Shown here: piece by piece, positions 1 through 8,750 of the stretch
Layout: every line of letters begins with the position of its first letter
Position numbering within the stretch: the stretch's first letter is position 1
Source of the DNA: a bacterium
GTDB lineage: Bacteria; Sysuimicrobiota; Sysuimicrobiia; Sysuimicrobiales; Segetimicrobiaceae
DNA length: 41,641 bases
Direction: 5' to 3'
NCBI GenBank assembly: GCA_035945995.1
Contig: DASYZR010000111.1
Span: forward strand, 1-41,641
The notes under the pieces: generated by a model
What the model was told of the DNA's origin: nothing
What the model saw: the letters and a program-made list of their open reading frames with translations, nothing else
Databases searched by the model: none
Program-made: the position numbers and the translations under genes

Positions 1-2
1 TC

Positions 3-1670
3 CGGCTGCTCACCGGCGGGAGCCGCACCGCTCTCCCTCGCCAGCAGACCTTGCGGGCGGCGATGGACTGGAGCTATGACCTGCTCTCTCCGAAGGAGCG
101 CGCCGTCCTGCGCCGGTTATCCGTCTTTGCCGGGGGCTGGACGCTGGAGACTGTCGAGGCGGTCTGCACCGCGAAAGGCGTCACGGAAGACGAAATTCTG
201 GACGTCCTCACGCAGTTGGTGGACAAGTCCCTGGTGAACGCCGAGACGCTGAGTGGCGAAGTCCGGTACCGGATGACCGAAACGATCCGGCAGTACGCTC
301 AGGGCCTACTCGCCGCGTCGAAGGAAGCTGCCGACGTCCGAACGCGGCACCGCGCGTGGTATCTGAGCCTAGCGGAACAAGCGGAGGCACAGATGTACGG
401 GGCAGAGGACACCATGTGGCTGAACCGGCTGGAGGTGGAGCACGACAACCTAAGGGTCGCGCTGGGATGGAGCACCACCGCGGAGGAGGATGCCGAGACG
501 AGGTTGCGGCTCGCAGCAGCCCTGGAATGGTTTTGGACCAGTCACACCCACTGGAGCGAGGGGCGCAGGTGGCTAGACACCGCCATCGCCGGGAGCCGCA
601 ACATAAAGTCGACCGCTCGGGTGAAGGCAATCTGGGGGGAAGGACGCATGGCAATGTGGCATGGCGATTACAGGAGGGCGCTGGCCCTGTACGAGGAGAG
701 CCTTGCGCTGGCCCGGAAACTGGGGGACCAGAGGGGCATCGCGATGGGGCTCTTTGGGCGCGGGGTCGCGACCATGCGGCAGGGGGACTTCGATACGGCC
801 GCAGTCATGTTTGAGGAAAGCCTCGAGGTATCCCAGAAACTGGAGGACAAGTGGTCGATGGCCAGGGCGCTCGCCCTGTTGGGCAGCGTGGCCCATCGCA
901 AGGGAGACTATACCAAGGCCGTTTCGTTGTGTGAGGAGAGCCTCGCCACGTTCCGGACCCAAGGCGGGAAGCGGTGGATCGCCTATGGGCTTCGTGCCAC
1001 GGGCCACGCGGTGCGGCTGCAAGATGATCTGGAACGAGCGACAGGGCTGTACAGGGAGAGTCTGGCGCTCTCCGGGGAAGCTGGAGACAAGTGGATCGCG
1101 ACGGAGTGCATCGAGGGACTGGCACTCATTGCCAGCGCACACGGGTACGCCGAGCGGGCGTCGCGCCTCTTCGGGGCGGCCGAGACCGCTCGCGAGACAT
1201 TTGGCATTACATATCCGCGCCCCGAAGCCGGAGACCAGGAGCGCTTCTGGGCAGCGATCCGCGAACGGCCACAGGGGACAGCCTTCGCGGCAGCCTGGGC
1301 CGAGGGCCGGGCGATGACGCTGGAGCAGGCGGTCGAGTACGCGCTCGCGTCTGTCGAGTCAGCGGAACCCGCGAGGCCGCGGCGGCGGGCCACACGGCCG
1401 GAGGGCGAGGTCCTGACGTCTCGTGAGCGCGAGGTCGCCGCCTTGGTGGCCCGCGGCCAGACGAACCGCGAGATTGCAACGACGCTCGTCATCTCTGAGC
1501 GCACCGCCGACGCCCATGTGCAGAACATCCTCAACAAACTCGGGTTCGGCTCGCGCGCCCAGATCGCGGCCTGGGCGACGGAGCGGGGGCTGAGGACCGA
1601 CCCAGAGACCGACGCCACCGATTCCCAGGTTCTTCCATATCGTCCGCAGCCGCCTCGCCGCGATACCTAG
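3..1670 (+). CDS. LuxR-family transcriptional regulator with TPR region, 5' truncated by window edge
   Basis: The frame is open from base 3, and the residues before the first possible start (RLLTGGSRTALPRQQ) are the conserved end of an NB-ARC/AAA-type ATPase module, so the true start lies left of the window. The sequence then shows the winged-helix segment (LRAAMDWSYDLLS, LRRLSVFAGGW), a long TPR-like helical repeat region at about 190-400 (repeated A-x-x-L-x-E-E-S-L-x-x-x-R/Q-K-L units) and a C-terminal LuxR/GerE helix-turn-helix (LTSREREVAALVARGQTNRE, then a VQNILNKLGF recognition segment). This is the standard ATPase-TPR-HTH layout of large one-component regulators that couple nucleotide and ligand or protein sensing to DNA binding. 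The inducer and target genes cannot be read from the sequence. No neighbour within 400 bp is co-directional and close enough to be its obvious partner. Confidence 0.9.
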   Translation, partial: RLLTGGSRTALPRQQTLRAAMDWSYDLLSPKERAVLRRLSVFAGGWTLETVEAVCTAKGVTEDEILDVLTQLVDKSLVNAETLSGEVRYRMTETIRQYAQGLLAASKEAADVRTRHRAWYLSLAEQAEAQMYGAEDTMWLNRLEVEHDNLRVALGWSTTAEEDAETRLRLAAALEWFWTSHTHWSEGRRWLDTAIAGSRNIKSTARVKAIWGEGRMAMWHGDYRRALALYEESLALARKLGDQRGIAMGLFGRGVATMRQGDFDTAAVMFEESLEVSQKLEDKWSMARALALLGSVAHRKGDYTKAVSLCEESLATFRTQGGKRWIAYGLRATGHAVRLQDDLERATGLYRESLALSGEAGDKWIATECIEGLALIASAHGYAERASRLFGAAETARETFGITYPRPEAGDQERFWAAIRERPQGTAFAAAWAEGRAMTLEQAVEYALASVESAEPARPRRRATRPEGEVLTSREREVAALVARGQTNREIATTLVISERTADAHVQNILNKLGFGSRAQIAAWATERGLRTDPETDATDSQVLPYRPQPPRRDT

Positions 1671-2114
1671 GTACCGCGACCGCCTTCCAACCACCTCAGC
1701 ATCGCAAAAGATAAGCACCGGCATCGGCCTTTTCCGCGATGTCGCGGGCCTCCATCCCCGCTAGTCTGGGAGTCGCAAGAGACGAGCGGCGGGGAGGAGG
1801 CACCGCTACTTGCTGAAGGCGATCGGCGACCAGAAGATCGTGGAGGACCGCGAATGGGCGGCGCGTTATCGGCTTGCCCTGGAGGCGGATCGGGCACGGC
1901 GCGAGGCTCGGCAGCCCGACAGATCGCCCTGACCGGCCTGCTTCGGATCCTCGCGAGCGCCTTAGGGTTCGGCCGCCTCGTGCAGCCAGCGATAGCCCCA
2001 AAACCGCAGTCTGAACAGGTGCAGGCCGCGGCCTTTGGGTGCCGCACCAGGTACAAGGACGGATTCGCCGTGGCCAGCCGGCCGGTTGGACCCGCACGAA
2101 GGGAGGACGCGACC
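1671..2114. other. intergenic region upstream of the CBS gene
   Basis: This is a 444-base gap with no recognisable conserved gene. The only coding hint is the 40-codon frame at 1810-1932, listed separately. The reverse-strand frame across this stretch has no family resemblance and no ribosome-binding site. I saw no clear promoter or terminator hairpin. Confidence 0.4.
1810..1932 (+). CDS. possible small ORF, 40 aa, TTG start
   Basis: A strong purine run (ggggaggagg, 1791-1800) ends nine bases before a TTG codon. The frame that follows encodes a charged, helix-forming peptide (LLKAIGDQKIVEDREW..ARYRLALEADRARREAR). The codon pattern is GC-rich at third positions. It could be a small real gene or a remnant of a longer one. 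I do not recognise the family. Confidence is low because 40 codons are easily open by chance at this G+C. Confidence 0.2.
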   Translation: MLKAIGDQKIVEDREWAARYRLALEADRARREARQPDRSP

Positions 2115-2513
2115 ATGATCGATGTGCGCAGATCCAATGTCCGAAGCAGCACGATCTCGTCGCCCGTCATCACACCGCGCACGACGGTGGCGACTGCACT
2201 CAAGCTGCTGCGGGAGCACGACGTCGCGGCGTTGCCGGTCTGCGACGGGGGCCGGTTGGTGGGACTGGTGCGTGAGAACGGGTTGCTGCGTCTCACGCCG
2301 TCGGAGGTCGCGACGCTTGGTGTGTACGAGTTGCGCGACTGGCTCGACAGGCTGACGGTCTCCCGCATCATCGAGCCCGTGCCGGCGATCGCCTCCGACG
2401 CGTCGCTCGAAGACGCCGCCGTGCTGATGCGCACCGGGCGCCATGAGGTGCTGCCCGTGCTGGACGGGGACCATCTTGCCGGATTGCTGCCCTGGACCGC
2501 GTTGCTACCGTAG
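2115..2513 (+). CDS. CBS-domain protein
   Basis: A 132-aa protein made of a tandem pair of CBS motifs. The first is at residues about 8-60 (SSPVITPRTTVATALKLLRE followed by DVAALPVCDGGRLVGLV) and the second at about 78-130 (SRIIEPVPAIASDASLEDAA followed by HEVLPVLDGDHLAGLLP). Such Bateman modules usually bind adenine nucleotides and act as regulatory sensors. I chose the ATG at 2115 because agggagg precedes it and both CBS motifs fall downstream. A longer frame is open from 1854, but its extra residues are low-complexity. The linker between the motifs (LGVYELRDWLDRL) is slightly longer than usual. No catalytic partner domain is fused, so it is a stand-alone CBS protein. Its partner is unknown. 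Confidence 0.85.
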   Translation: MIDVRRSNVRSSTISSPVITPRTTVATALKLLREHDVAALPVCDGGRLVGLVRENGLLRLTPSEVATLGVYELRDWLDRLTVSRIIEPVPAIASDASLEDAAVLMRTGRHEVLPVLDGDHLAGLLPWTALLP

Positions 2514-2659
2514 TACCGAACGGCGTGTGAAACTGATCACAGCAAGACGATATTTTGCACGATAGGGTTGCTTTATCCGGCCCTTAATGGCCGAAAATCC
2601 GTGGCGGCCTTCAGGCAGCGGATCAAACTTCAGAGGCGCGACGGACTCGGGCGTGACTC

Positions 2660-3892
2660 ATGACCGAACGGGTGGAGACGGTGATCATCGGCGGTGGCCA
2701 GGCCGGGCTCGCGATGAGCTACCACCTCTCTCGGCTTGGGCGAGAGCACATGGTCCTTGAGGAGAAGTGGCCGGGCCACCGCTGGCGGACAGAGCGCTGG
2801 GATGCCTTCGCGTTGCAGATCCCGAACTGGACGCTCCAACTCCCCGGCTACGCCTACCAGGGCGATGACCCGGACGGCTTTGTCGGACGCGACGAGGTAG
2901 CGCAGTTCGTGGAGGACTACGCCGCGTTCATTCGGGCCCCCGTGCGGTGCGGGGTGCGGGTGACCGCGCTCCGACAAAAGCCAGGAGCAGACCGACTCCT
3001 CGTCGAGAGCAACGATGCGATTATCGAAGCGGCCAGTGTCGTCGTCGCGACCGGTCCGTATCAAAGGCCCGCGGTCTCACCGCTCGCGGCCGCCATGCCC
3101 GGCTGGGTGTTCCAGCTTCACTCAAGCGGCTACCGCAACCCCAGGCAACTCCCGCCCGGTGCGGTCCTGGTCGTGGGGTCGGGCGCGTCCGGCTCCCAGA
3201 TCACCGAGGACCTTTGTGAGGGAGGACGTCACGTCTACCTCGCCGCGGGGAGCCACCGGCGACGGGTTCGCCGATACCGAGGGCGGGACATCGTCCGGTG
3301 GCAATGGGAAATGGGAGTGTACGATCAAATGGTGGAAAACGTGCCTCCCGAAGACAGGCTGGGAGGCCTTGGGAACATCACCGGCGTCCGCGGCGGCCAC
3401 GACATCGACATCCGGCGCTTCGCCGCGGATGGCGTGGTGCTCCTCGGTCATCTTCGAGACGTCCAAGACGGGAAGTTCACCTTCGCCGCCGACCTCGAGC
3501 AGAGCCTGGCCCGGGCCGACGAGTCGTACCATCGCCTCCTGCATGCAGTGGACGACTACATCAAGAAGACGGGCCTCGATGCACCCGAGCCGGATGCGAC
3601 CTCCCCGAGCGCCACGGTTCCGACTCCGATCACTGCGCTCGATCTCCGGACCTCGGGAATCACCTCCGTCGTGTGGTCGACCGGATTCCGCGACGACTTC
3701 GGGTGGATACATCTGCCCGTGTTCGACGGTGCCGCCCGGCCCGTCCATCGCAGGGGTGTGACGCGCCACCCGGGCGTGTATTTTCTCGGGCTTAGGTGGC
3801 TGCACACCATAGCGTCGAGCAGCTTGCTTGGGGTCGGGCGAGACGCCGAGTACCTTGCCGAGCACATCGCTTGCGAGAATGTGAATCGTTGA
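2660..3892 (+). CDS. FAD-dependent flavin monooxygenase (CzcO-like)
   Basis: A 410-aa soluble flavoprotein. The N-terminal FAD-binding Rossmann motif is GGGQAG with an ExxW continuation (residues about 8-35). A second dinucleotide site for NAD(P)H is VVGSGASGSQ (about 170-180). The segment between them (QIPNWTLQLPGY, FVGRDEVAQFVEDYA) is typical of the YUCCA/CzcO/BVMO-like subgroup, as is the late VVWSTGFRDDFGWI and the C-terminal GVYFLGLRWLHT motif. Proteins of this group oxygenate small organic nucleophiles or act as Baeyer-Villiger-type enzymes. The substrate is not predictable here. Length is normal. It stands alone on this strand, and the next 15 bases lead into a decayed methyltransferase. 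Confidence 0.88.
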   Translation: MTERVETVIIGGGQAGLAMSYHLSRLGREHMVLEEKWPGHRWRTERWDAFALQIPNWTLQLPGYAYQGDDPDGFVGRDEVAQFVEDYAAFIRAPVRCGVRVTALRQKPGADRLLVESNDAIIEAASVVVATGPYQRPAVSPLAAAMPGWVFQLHSSGYRNPRQLPPGAVLVVGSGASGSQITEDLCEGGRHVYLAAGSHRRRVRRYRGRDIVRWQWEMGVYDQMVENVPPEDRLGGLGNITGVRGGHDIDIRRFAADGVVLLGHLRDVQDGKFTFAADLEQSLARADESYHRLLHAVDDYIKKTGLDAPEPDATSPSATVPTPITALDLRTSGITSVVWSTGFRDDFGWIHLPVFDGAARPVHRRGVTRHPGVYFLGLRWLHTIASSSLLGVGRDAEYLAEHIACENVNR

Positions 3893-3906
3893 ATCCAATA
3901 ATGTGA

Positions 3907-4308
3907 GCTGAAAACCAACAGCGAGCGGGTGATTCGGGATCGATTCTGTTGACCCCCATGACACCCGTGCTGGAGGAGTGGCTTGCTTTGCTCTCTCGGG
4001 TCCGGCGGCATCACGGGAAGGACGCCTTCGCGGGGCGCGATCACCGTCGACACCTACTGAAAGCCGGCTTCGCACGAACTGAGGCAAGTGCCTTCGGGGA
4101 AAGTGCGGGGTCGCCGGAGCAGACGCGATGCTACGCCGCCCTTTTCAAGGCGCTGCTCCGTGACTGGGCCCAGACGGCGACGGCAGAAGGGTGGGCGGAC
4201 CAAAGGACGATGAACTCAATGATGGCCGAGATGGATGCCGGGGCGGAACGTCCAGATGCGTTCTTCGCCTGGATGTATTGCGCGGCAGTCGCCTGGAAGA
4301 GGAACTGA
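3907..4308 (+). pseudogene. C-terminal remnant of a SAM-dependent methyltransferase
   Basis: The frame reads LTPMTPVLEEWLALLSRVRR, then HGKDAFAGRDHRRHLLKAGF and later RPDAFFAWMYCAAVAWKRN. This is the C-terminal helical half seen after the Rossmann core in UbiE-type class I methyltransferases (P-L-x-x-W, G-R-x-L-x-x-W-x-x-A-G-F, and a final D-x-W-F). The SAM-binding core (D-x-G-x-G) is completely absent. Family-like residues (GDSGSILL) continue upstream of the only ATG (3958) and TTG (3949) candidates as far as a stop at 3904. The visible start is therefore not an authentic one, and the piece is a truncated remnant. It lies 15 bases after the monooxygenase stop. Confidence 0.6.
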
Positions 4309-4326
4309 GCGTGATGCGCCGCTAGA

Positions 4327-5022
4327 TTACAGCGTCGTCCCCGAGTCGAGCAGCGCGATCATCGGTTTGAGGCGGTCGTACAACTGCGCCGTCACGCGCG
4401 CGTCGTCGAGACAGTAGCGCGCGATCTCCTCGCGCCGGCCTTCGCGGTACAGCGCGGCCACGCCGGCGCCGCGAACGCCGTCCTTGGGCGACGCGAGACC
4501 GAACTGGCAGGACCAGAACTCCAGGCCGCCCCTCATCCGGCTCGCGTGCCAGAACGTGAGGACGTCGTACAGGTCGCAGTGATTGTTCAACCGGTACCGC
4601 GGCCCCATGAGGTTGCGGGACGGCGGCACGCCGAGGATCGCGGATCGCAGCAGCAGATACGGCCCGTCGAAGGCCCGGCCGTTGAACGTGACGATGAGCG
4701 GGGAGTCCCGCTCGATGACGGCCCAGAACTCGCGTACCATCGCGGCTTCGGAGCCGCGAAAGATCTGCGTGTCCTCGCTGAACGCCGTCCAGTCCGACGC
4801 CTCACCCTCCACGAGAACCCGCCCCCGGCCGGCGTCCGGATCCCACAGGCCGATCGCGACGATGCGGCCGGTCGCGGCGTGGAGCGCGAGGCGCTCCCGC
4901 GCGGCGTCGGGATCGCCGTCGCCCTTCGACCGTTCATTGAGATAGGTCTGTACCGGCAGGGAGAGAGTCTCCCATTCCTGGCCGACCGTCTCGATGTCCA
5001 GCGCCACCACGGGCCTCGGCAT
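4327..5022 (-). CDS. DEDDy-type 3'-5' exonuclease / ribonuclease H-like protein
   Basis: A 231-aa protein with the three exonuclease motifs of the DnaQ/PolB-like fold: Exo I VALDIET (about residue 6), Exo II VTFNGRAFDGPYLL (about 115) and Exo III EEIARYCLDDARVTAQLY (about 200; Y-x-x-x-D, DEDDy class). It has no polymerase domain, so it resembles the stand-alone predicted 3'-5' exonucleases related to YprB. These act on DNA or RNA ends with two metal ions. The upstream frame extends to 5085, but the ATG at 5022 is preceded by a ggggggagg purine run and starts just before the conserved Exo I strand. It follows the dimeric-barrel gene at 5066-5395 by 43 bases on the same strand, so the two may be co-transcribed. 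Confidence 0.82.
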   Translation of the reverse strand: MPRPVVALDIETVGQEWETLSLPVQTYLNERSKGDGDPDAARERLALHAATGRIVAIGLWDPDAGRGRVLVEGEASDWTAFSEDTQIFRGSEAAMVREFWAVIERDSPLIVTFNGRAFDGPYLLLRSAILGVPPSRNLMGPRYRLNNHCDLYDVLTFWHASRMRGGLEFWSCQFGLASPKDGVRGAGVAALYREGRREEIARYCLDDARVTAQLYDRLKPMIALLDSGTTL

Positions 5023-5065
5023 CACGCCTCCCCCCCATAGCCGCCGCCGCGCGCGCCGATCGCCG

Positions 5066-5395
5066 CTACCGTCCGCCGCCGGCACCCCCGGCGCGCGCGT
5101 AGACGATGTGCTTCCGGTTGGACGTGTGGGGCCGGATCTTGTGCGGCCACGTGCCGCTGTCGGCCGCCTGCTTGAAGGCCTCGCTCTCGGGGACGTCGGG
5201 CCGATCCATCTCGTAGAGCGCCACGTACCGCGGCACCCCGGGGGTGTCCGTACGGTACCGCGCCGCGCTCAGGATGCCCGGCACCTTGAGCAGGGCCGGA
5301 ATATGCTCCCTGTCGTAGACGTCATTGAACGCCGCTTCGACATCCGGGGCGACGTCCATCATCACCACAAACAGATACGGTGCCTGTGCCGCCAT
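5066..5395 (-). CDS. small dimeric alpha/beta-barrel protein (EthD/DUF4286-like)
   Basis: A 109-aa protein. PYLFVVMMDVAPDVEAAFND followed by VYDREHIPALLKVPGILSAA and RYVALYEMDRPDVPESEAFK is the typical beta-alpha-beta layout of small ferredoxin-like dimeric barrels: a strand, an N-x-x-Y-x-x-E-H-I-P-x-L-L helix, a P-G strand, then Y-x-x-L-Y-E. Members include EthD-like and antibiotic-monooxygenase-like proteins and are often heme- or small-ligand-binding. No catalytic residue can be assigned. The C-terminus is Gly/Arg-rich. Its start faces the divergent cupin gene 64 bases away, so the gap must contain both promoters. Confidence 0.65.
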   Translation of the reverse strand: MAAQAPYLFVVMMDVAPDVEAAFNDVYDREHIPALLKVPGILSAARYRTDTPGVPRYVALYEMDRPDVPESEAFKQAADSGTWPHKIRPHTSNRKHIVYARAGGAGGGR

Positions 5396-5458
5396 GCGCG
5401 CGCCTCCCTCTCGTCGTCCGGCGCGTCCCGCACGCGGGAGGCGCCGGGAGGATCATCG

Positions 5459-6052
5459 ATGAAGCCACCGTGGCTCGTGCTCGGTCCCGGGGATGGGGAG
5501 GCGCTGCGCCTGCGTCCGCCGTCCCGCAGCGGCAACGTGACGATCAAGGTGGACCGCAAGACCGTGGGGTCGCCCCGGCTCGCCATGGGGCGTCAGCGCC
5601 TCGGTCCGGGCGCCTCGATCCCGGTGCACCTGCACGAGCATCAGGATGAGATCCTCTTCGTGCACGCCGGCCGCGGCACGGCGGTCTTCGACGGCCGGCG
5701 AGTGCCCGTCCGGACGGGGACGACCATCTTCGCCCGCCGCGGCGTCTGGCACGGTGTCGAGAACACCGGGGGCGCGGACCTGCATCTCATCTGGATTATC
5801 TCGCCGCCGGGACTCGAGGAGATGTTCCGCGACATCAGCGTGCGGAAGGGCCGGCGCCCCCGGCCCATGACGCGGGATGAATTCGCGGCCCTCGTGCGCC
5901 GACACCGCATGCACGTGCGTCCGGCGGGGCGGCCTACGCAAGCAGATGCGGCGCGTGGCGCTCGACGTCCGGCCGCATCTCCCGCAGCGCGTCGCCCACC
6001 GCGGCGGCGCACGCTTCGATCTCGGCGTCGGTCATCGGCACGCAGAGACTGA
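5459..6052 (+). CDS. cupin-domain protein
   Basis: A 197-aa frame with a conserved cupin barrel in its first 130 residues. Motif 1 is PVHLHEHQDEILFVHAGRGT, giving metal ligands H-x-H and E, and motif 2 is FARRGVWHGVENTG with the final His ligand. Cupins of this size are metal-dependent isomerases, dioxygenases or binding proteins, so the substrate is unknown. The start at 5459 follows ggaggatc. The tail after about residue 155 (RPAGRPTQADAARGARRPAA) is low-complexity and Arg/Ala-rich. It is encoded on the reverse of the aminotransferase 3' end, a 119-base convergent overlap. The functional protein probably ends near the start of this tail, and the extension may be chance read-through. Confidence 0.8.
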   Translation: MKPPWLVLGPGDGEALRLRPPSRSGNVTIKVDRKTVGSPRLAMGRQRLGPGASIPVHLHEHQDEILFVHAGRGTAVFDGRRVPVRTGTTIFARRGVWHGVENTGGADLHLIWIISPPGLEEMFRDISVRKGRRPRPMTRDEFAALVRRHRMHVRPAGRPTQADAARGARRPAASPAARRPPRRRTLRSRRRSSARRD

Positions 6053-7289
6053 ACGAGCCGCGCGAGATCGAGTAGATGCCCCGGTTCAACAGGTGCAGGT
6101 GCAGCAGCGACTGGAGGGCCGCGGGCACCGCCGCTCGTGACCGGTAATCCGTCACCGGGCGATCGCTGAACAAGATGCTGGAAAACGATCCAACGCCGGT
6201 GACCTGCGCCCGTATCCCCGAGGCCCGCGCCGTCTCGGACAAGCCGGCCCGCAGCCGGGCGCCGAGGGCGTTCAGCCGCTCGATCTGCGGCTGATCGAGC
6301 AGTCGCAGCACCGCCGCGCCGGCCACCACCGTCGCCCGGTTGCCGTTGAACGTGCCCGAGTGATGGAGAAACCCCGGCCGGCCCGGATCGAACAGATCCA
6401 TCACGTCGCGGCGGCCCCCGAAGGCGCCGACCGGAAACCCGCCGCCGATGATCTTGCCCATCGTGGTAAGGTCGGGCGTGACCCCGAAGAGCTCCTGCGC
6501 CCCCCCGCGGCTGAGCCGCAGCGTCTGAATCTCGTCGAAGATCAGCAGGGCGCCGTGCCGGTGCACGGTCTCCCGGAGGCCGGCGAGGTACCCCGGCGCC
6601 GGCGGCAGGTAACCCAGGCCGCCGGGCGCGGGCTCGACGATGAGTGATGCGATCTCGCCGGGACAGCGCCGGAAGGCGCGGTCCACCGCCGCGAGGTCGT
6701 TGAACGGCACGACCACCACGTCGTCCAGGACGCGCTTCGGGAGGCCTGCCGACGCCGGCACCGGCCGCGGGTCGTCCGCCGGACCCGCGGCGTCGAGACC
6801 GGGCGAAACGCTCACTTCCACCGCGTCGTGCGTGCCGTGGAAACCGCCCTCGATTTTGATGAACCGCTCGCGGCCGGTGAACGCCCGGGCCGCCCGAAGC
6901 GCAAAGAGCGTCGCCTCGGTGCCGGAGTTGCAGAAGCGGACGGCATCCAGCGACGGCACGCGATCCACCAGTACTTCCGCCAGCTCGATCTGCGCGGCGA
7001 GCGGCGCCGCGTACGCCGTGCCGCGCCCCAGCTCCCGCGTCACGGCTTCGAGCACCGCGGGATGGGCGTGGCCCAGGATGAGCGAGGTGTAGTTGTTGAC
7101 GAAATCGACGTAGACGTGGCCGTCGACGTCCCGGATGCGGCAGCCCTCGCCCCGGTCGATGAACAGGGGGTACGGCGGCCAGTAGGCCGACGTGCGGGTG
7201 TCGCCGCCGGGCATCACACGGCGGGCCTGTTCGATGAGCCGCCCGGACGCCGGCGTTCGATGGAGGTAGGTCTCGAGCGCGTTGGACAT
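5934..7289 (-). CDS. class III PLP-dependent aminotransferase, glutamate-1-semialdehyde aminomutase-like
   Basis: A 451-aa protein of normal length for the family. The N-terminus (RRVMPGGDTRTSAYWPPYPL, then GCRIRDVDGHVYVDFVNNYT) and FCNSGTEATLFALRAARAFT, which holds the phosphate-binding G-T-E, are strongly GSA-aminomutase-like. LLIFDEIQTLRLSRGG carries the PLP-N1 aspartate, and TTMGKIIGGGFPVGAFGGR carries the Schiff-base lysine. GSA aminomutase itself makes 5-aminolevulinate for heme. The gene is not with hem genes and has the R-x-S-x-G-G loop of the broader transaminase group, so the substrate is open. The ATG at 7289 has agaggagc seven bases upstream. The MFS gene lies 59 bases upstream on the same strand, suggesting co-transcription and possibly uptake or export of the aminotransferase substrate or product. 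Confidence 0.85.
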   Translation of the reverse strand: MSNALETYLHRTPASGRLIEQARRVMPGGDTRTSAYWPPYPLFIDRGEGCRIRDVDGHVYVDFVNNYTSLILGHAHPAVLEAVTRELGRGTAYAAPLAAQIELAEVLVDRVPSLDAVRFCNSGTEATLFALRAARAFTGRERFIKIEGGFHGTHDAVEVSVSPGLDAAGPADDPRPVPASAGLPKRVLDDVVVVPFNDLAAVDRAFRRCPGEIASLIVEPAPGGLGYLPPAPGYLAGLRETVHRHGALLIFDEIQTLRLSRGGAQELFGVTPDLTTMGKIIGGGFPVGAFGGRRDVMDLFDPGRPGFLHHSGTFNGNRATVVAGAAVLRLLDQPQIERLNALGARLRAGLSETARASGIRAQVTGVGSFSSILFSDRPVTDYRSRAAVPAALQSLLHLHLLNRGIYSISRGSFSLCVPMTDAEIEACAAAVGDALREMRPDVERHAPHLLA

Positions 7290-7348
7290 CGCTAAGCTCC
7301 TCTGCCGCACCGGCGAGGGGGACGTTCGGCCGGAGCCGCCCAAGTCCT

Positions 7349-8602
7349 CTACGTCCGGCCTCCGTCGCGGCGGCCGATCTGTTCCGCGAAGCGCGTCATG
7401 ATCCCGGCGGCCCCCAGCATCGCCGCGGCGCCGACAAAGAAGGCCGATTCCACGCCCCGGGCGGCGCTCGCCGCCCCGAACACGAGCGGGCTCACGATCG
7501 CGGCCACGCGCTGCATGCTCTGCCGGAGTCCCAGCGCGACGCCCCAAAGCTCGGCGGCGACGGATTCCACGAGCAGGCTCATCGTCAGCGGCTGGGTGAA
7601 CCCCAGACTTGCCCCCATGAGTCCCGACGCGGCCGCCAACGGCCAGAACGCGTGGAGGAACGGCGTGACGGCGAACGCGCCGGCGACCAGCACCGTCGCC
7701 CCCACCAGCGACCCCGCGGTGCCGAGCCAGGCCACGCCGCCGGCGAGCAGCGTGCGAACGACCATCGAGGCCAAACTGACCGCGGCGACGAGCAGACCAA
7801 TCATCGGTGCCGGGAGTCCGGCCTTGGCCAGGTACAGCGGATAGAAACTCTGCTGCAGCGCCTGCGCGCACACCATCATCGCGGAGATGAAGAGAATCGC
7901 GCCCACGCCGCGTTGTCGAAGAATGGTGCCGGCCAGCGTGTACGCGGTGCGCAGGGAGACCGCGCGCCGCGGCGACCGCGGCACGTGCCGAAGTGACGAG
8001 GCGACGGCGAGCGACGGCAGCATCAAGATCCACACTGCCGAGAACGCCGCCGCGTACCCGAAGCGGCCGGCGATGAACCCGCCGATGATCGGGCCGGCGA
8101 CCGCGCCGGCGGAGTTCCAGAGCGAGTAGTAGCCGTAATTTCGAATCCGCGTGGCATCCGTGCTCGCCCCTGCGACGATCGCCTGCGCGGCCACGGCAAA
8201 GCCGATGTTGGCCACCGCCATCAAAGTGTACGCCACGCCGATCGCGGGCACCCCGTGCAGCGCCGTCAGGATCGCGCCGCCGAGGCCGAACAACACGACC
8301 GACGCGAGATAAACGACGGGGGATCCCCGCTGGTCGACGAGCGCGCCCGCGTGAATCGAGATCGCGAACGGCGCGATGCCCGAGAGCCCGACCACGACGC
8401 CCACGACGCCCGCGGACGCCCCCTGCGACACGAGGTAGAGCGGAATGAACGGCGTGGCGACGTACCAGGCTCCGTTCGTGAGCACCTGCAGGGTGTTGTT
8501 GAGCCGCAGGAGCGAGCGGGGATCGGCCGCCGCGCGTCCGGCGGTCGGCCTCGTCATGGGGGCGGCGGCGCCGGACGCCGGCGCATCGTGCGAATCGGCC
8601 AT
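7349..8602 (-). CDS. MFS transporter
   Basis: A 417-aa integral membrane protein with about 12 hydrophobic segments in two halves. The conserved MFS loop 2-3 motif appears as GALVDQRGSPVVYLASVV (about residue 80), and an IIGGFIAGRFGYAAAF stretch marks the segment near helix 5. The C-terminal half repeats the pattern (SLVGATVLVAGAFAVTPFLH). This is a sugar/drug-efflux type MFS protein without a substrate-defining motif. The ATG at 8602 has an aggag sequence five bases upstream. The divergent gene at 8751 starts 148 bases away, so this gap should contain two promoters. It lies directly upstream of the class III aminotransferase on the same strand. Confidence 0.87.
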   Translation of the reverse strand: MADSHDAPASGAAAPMTRPTAGRAAADPRSLLRLNNTLQVLTNGAWYVATPFIPLYLVSQGASAGVVGVVVGLSGIAPFAISIHAGALVDQRGSPVVYLASVVLFGLGGAILTALHGVPAIGVAYTLMAVANIGFAVAAQAIVAGASTDATRIRNYGYYSLWNSAGAVAGPIIGGFIAGRFGYAAAFSAVWILMLPSLAVASSLRHVPRSPRRAVSLRTAYTLAGTILRQRGVGAILFISAMMVCAQALQQSFYPLYLAKAGLPAPMIGLLVAAVSLASMVVRTLLAGGVAWLGTAGSLVGATVLVAGAFAVTPFLHAFWPLAAASGLMGASLGFTQPLTMSLLVESVAAELWGVALGLRQSMQRVAAIVSPLVFGAASAARGVESAFFVGAAAMLGAAGIMTRFAEQIGRRDGGRT

Positions 8603-8750
8603 TCGTTCTCCTGGTAAGTCCTGGTGCGTCTGGTACGGGGTTCTCGGGCGCGCCGGCGCGCCCCTCCGCCGCGCCAACCGTGTCTCTTTGCGACGCGAAG
8701 TGGGCATGACAGACGTCGGTAAGTCCAAGGAGGATCAGGGGAGGGGAACC

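Noticed and set aside
1667-2434. A 255-codon reverse frame opposite the CBS gene
   Set aside because: Ser/Arg-rich with no SD and no family resemblance; the opposite strand encodes a clear CBS protein.
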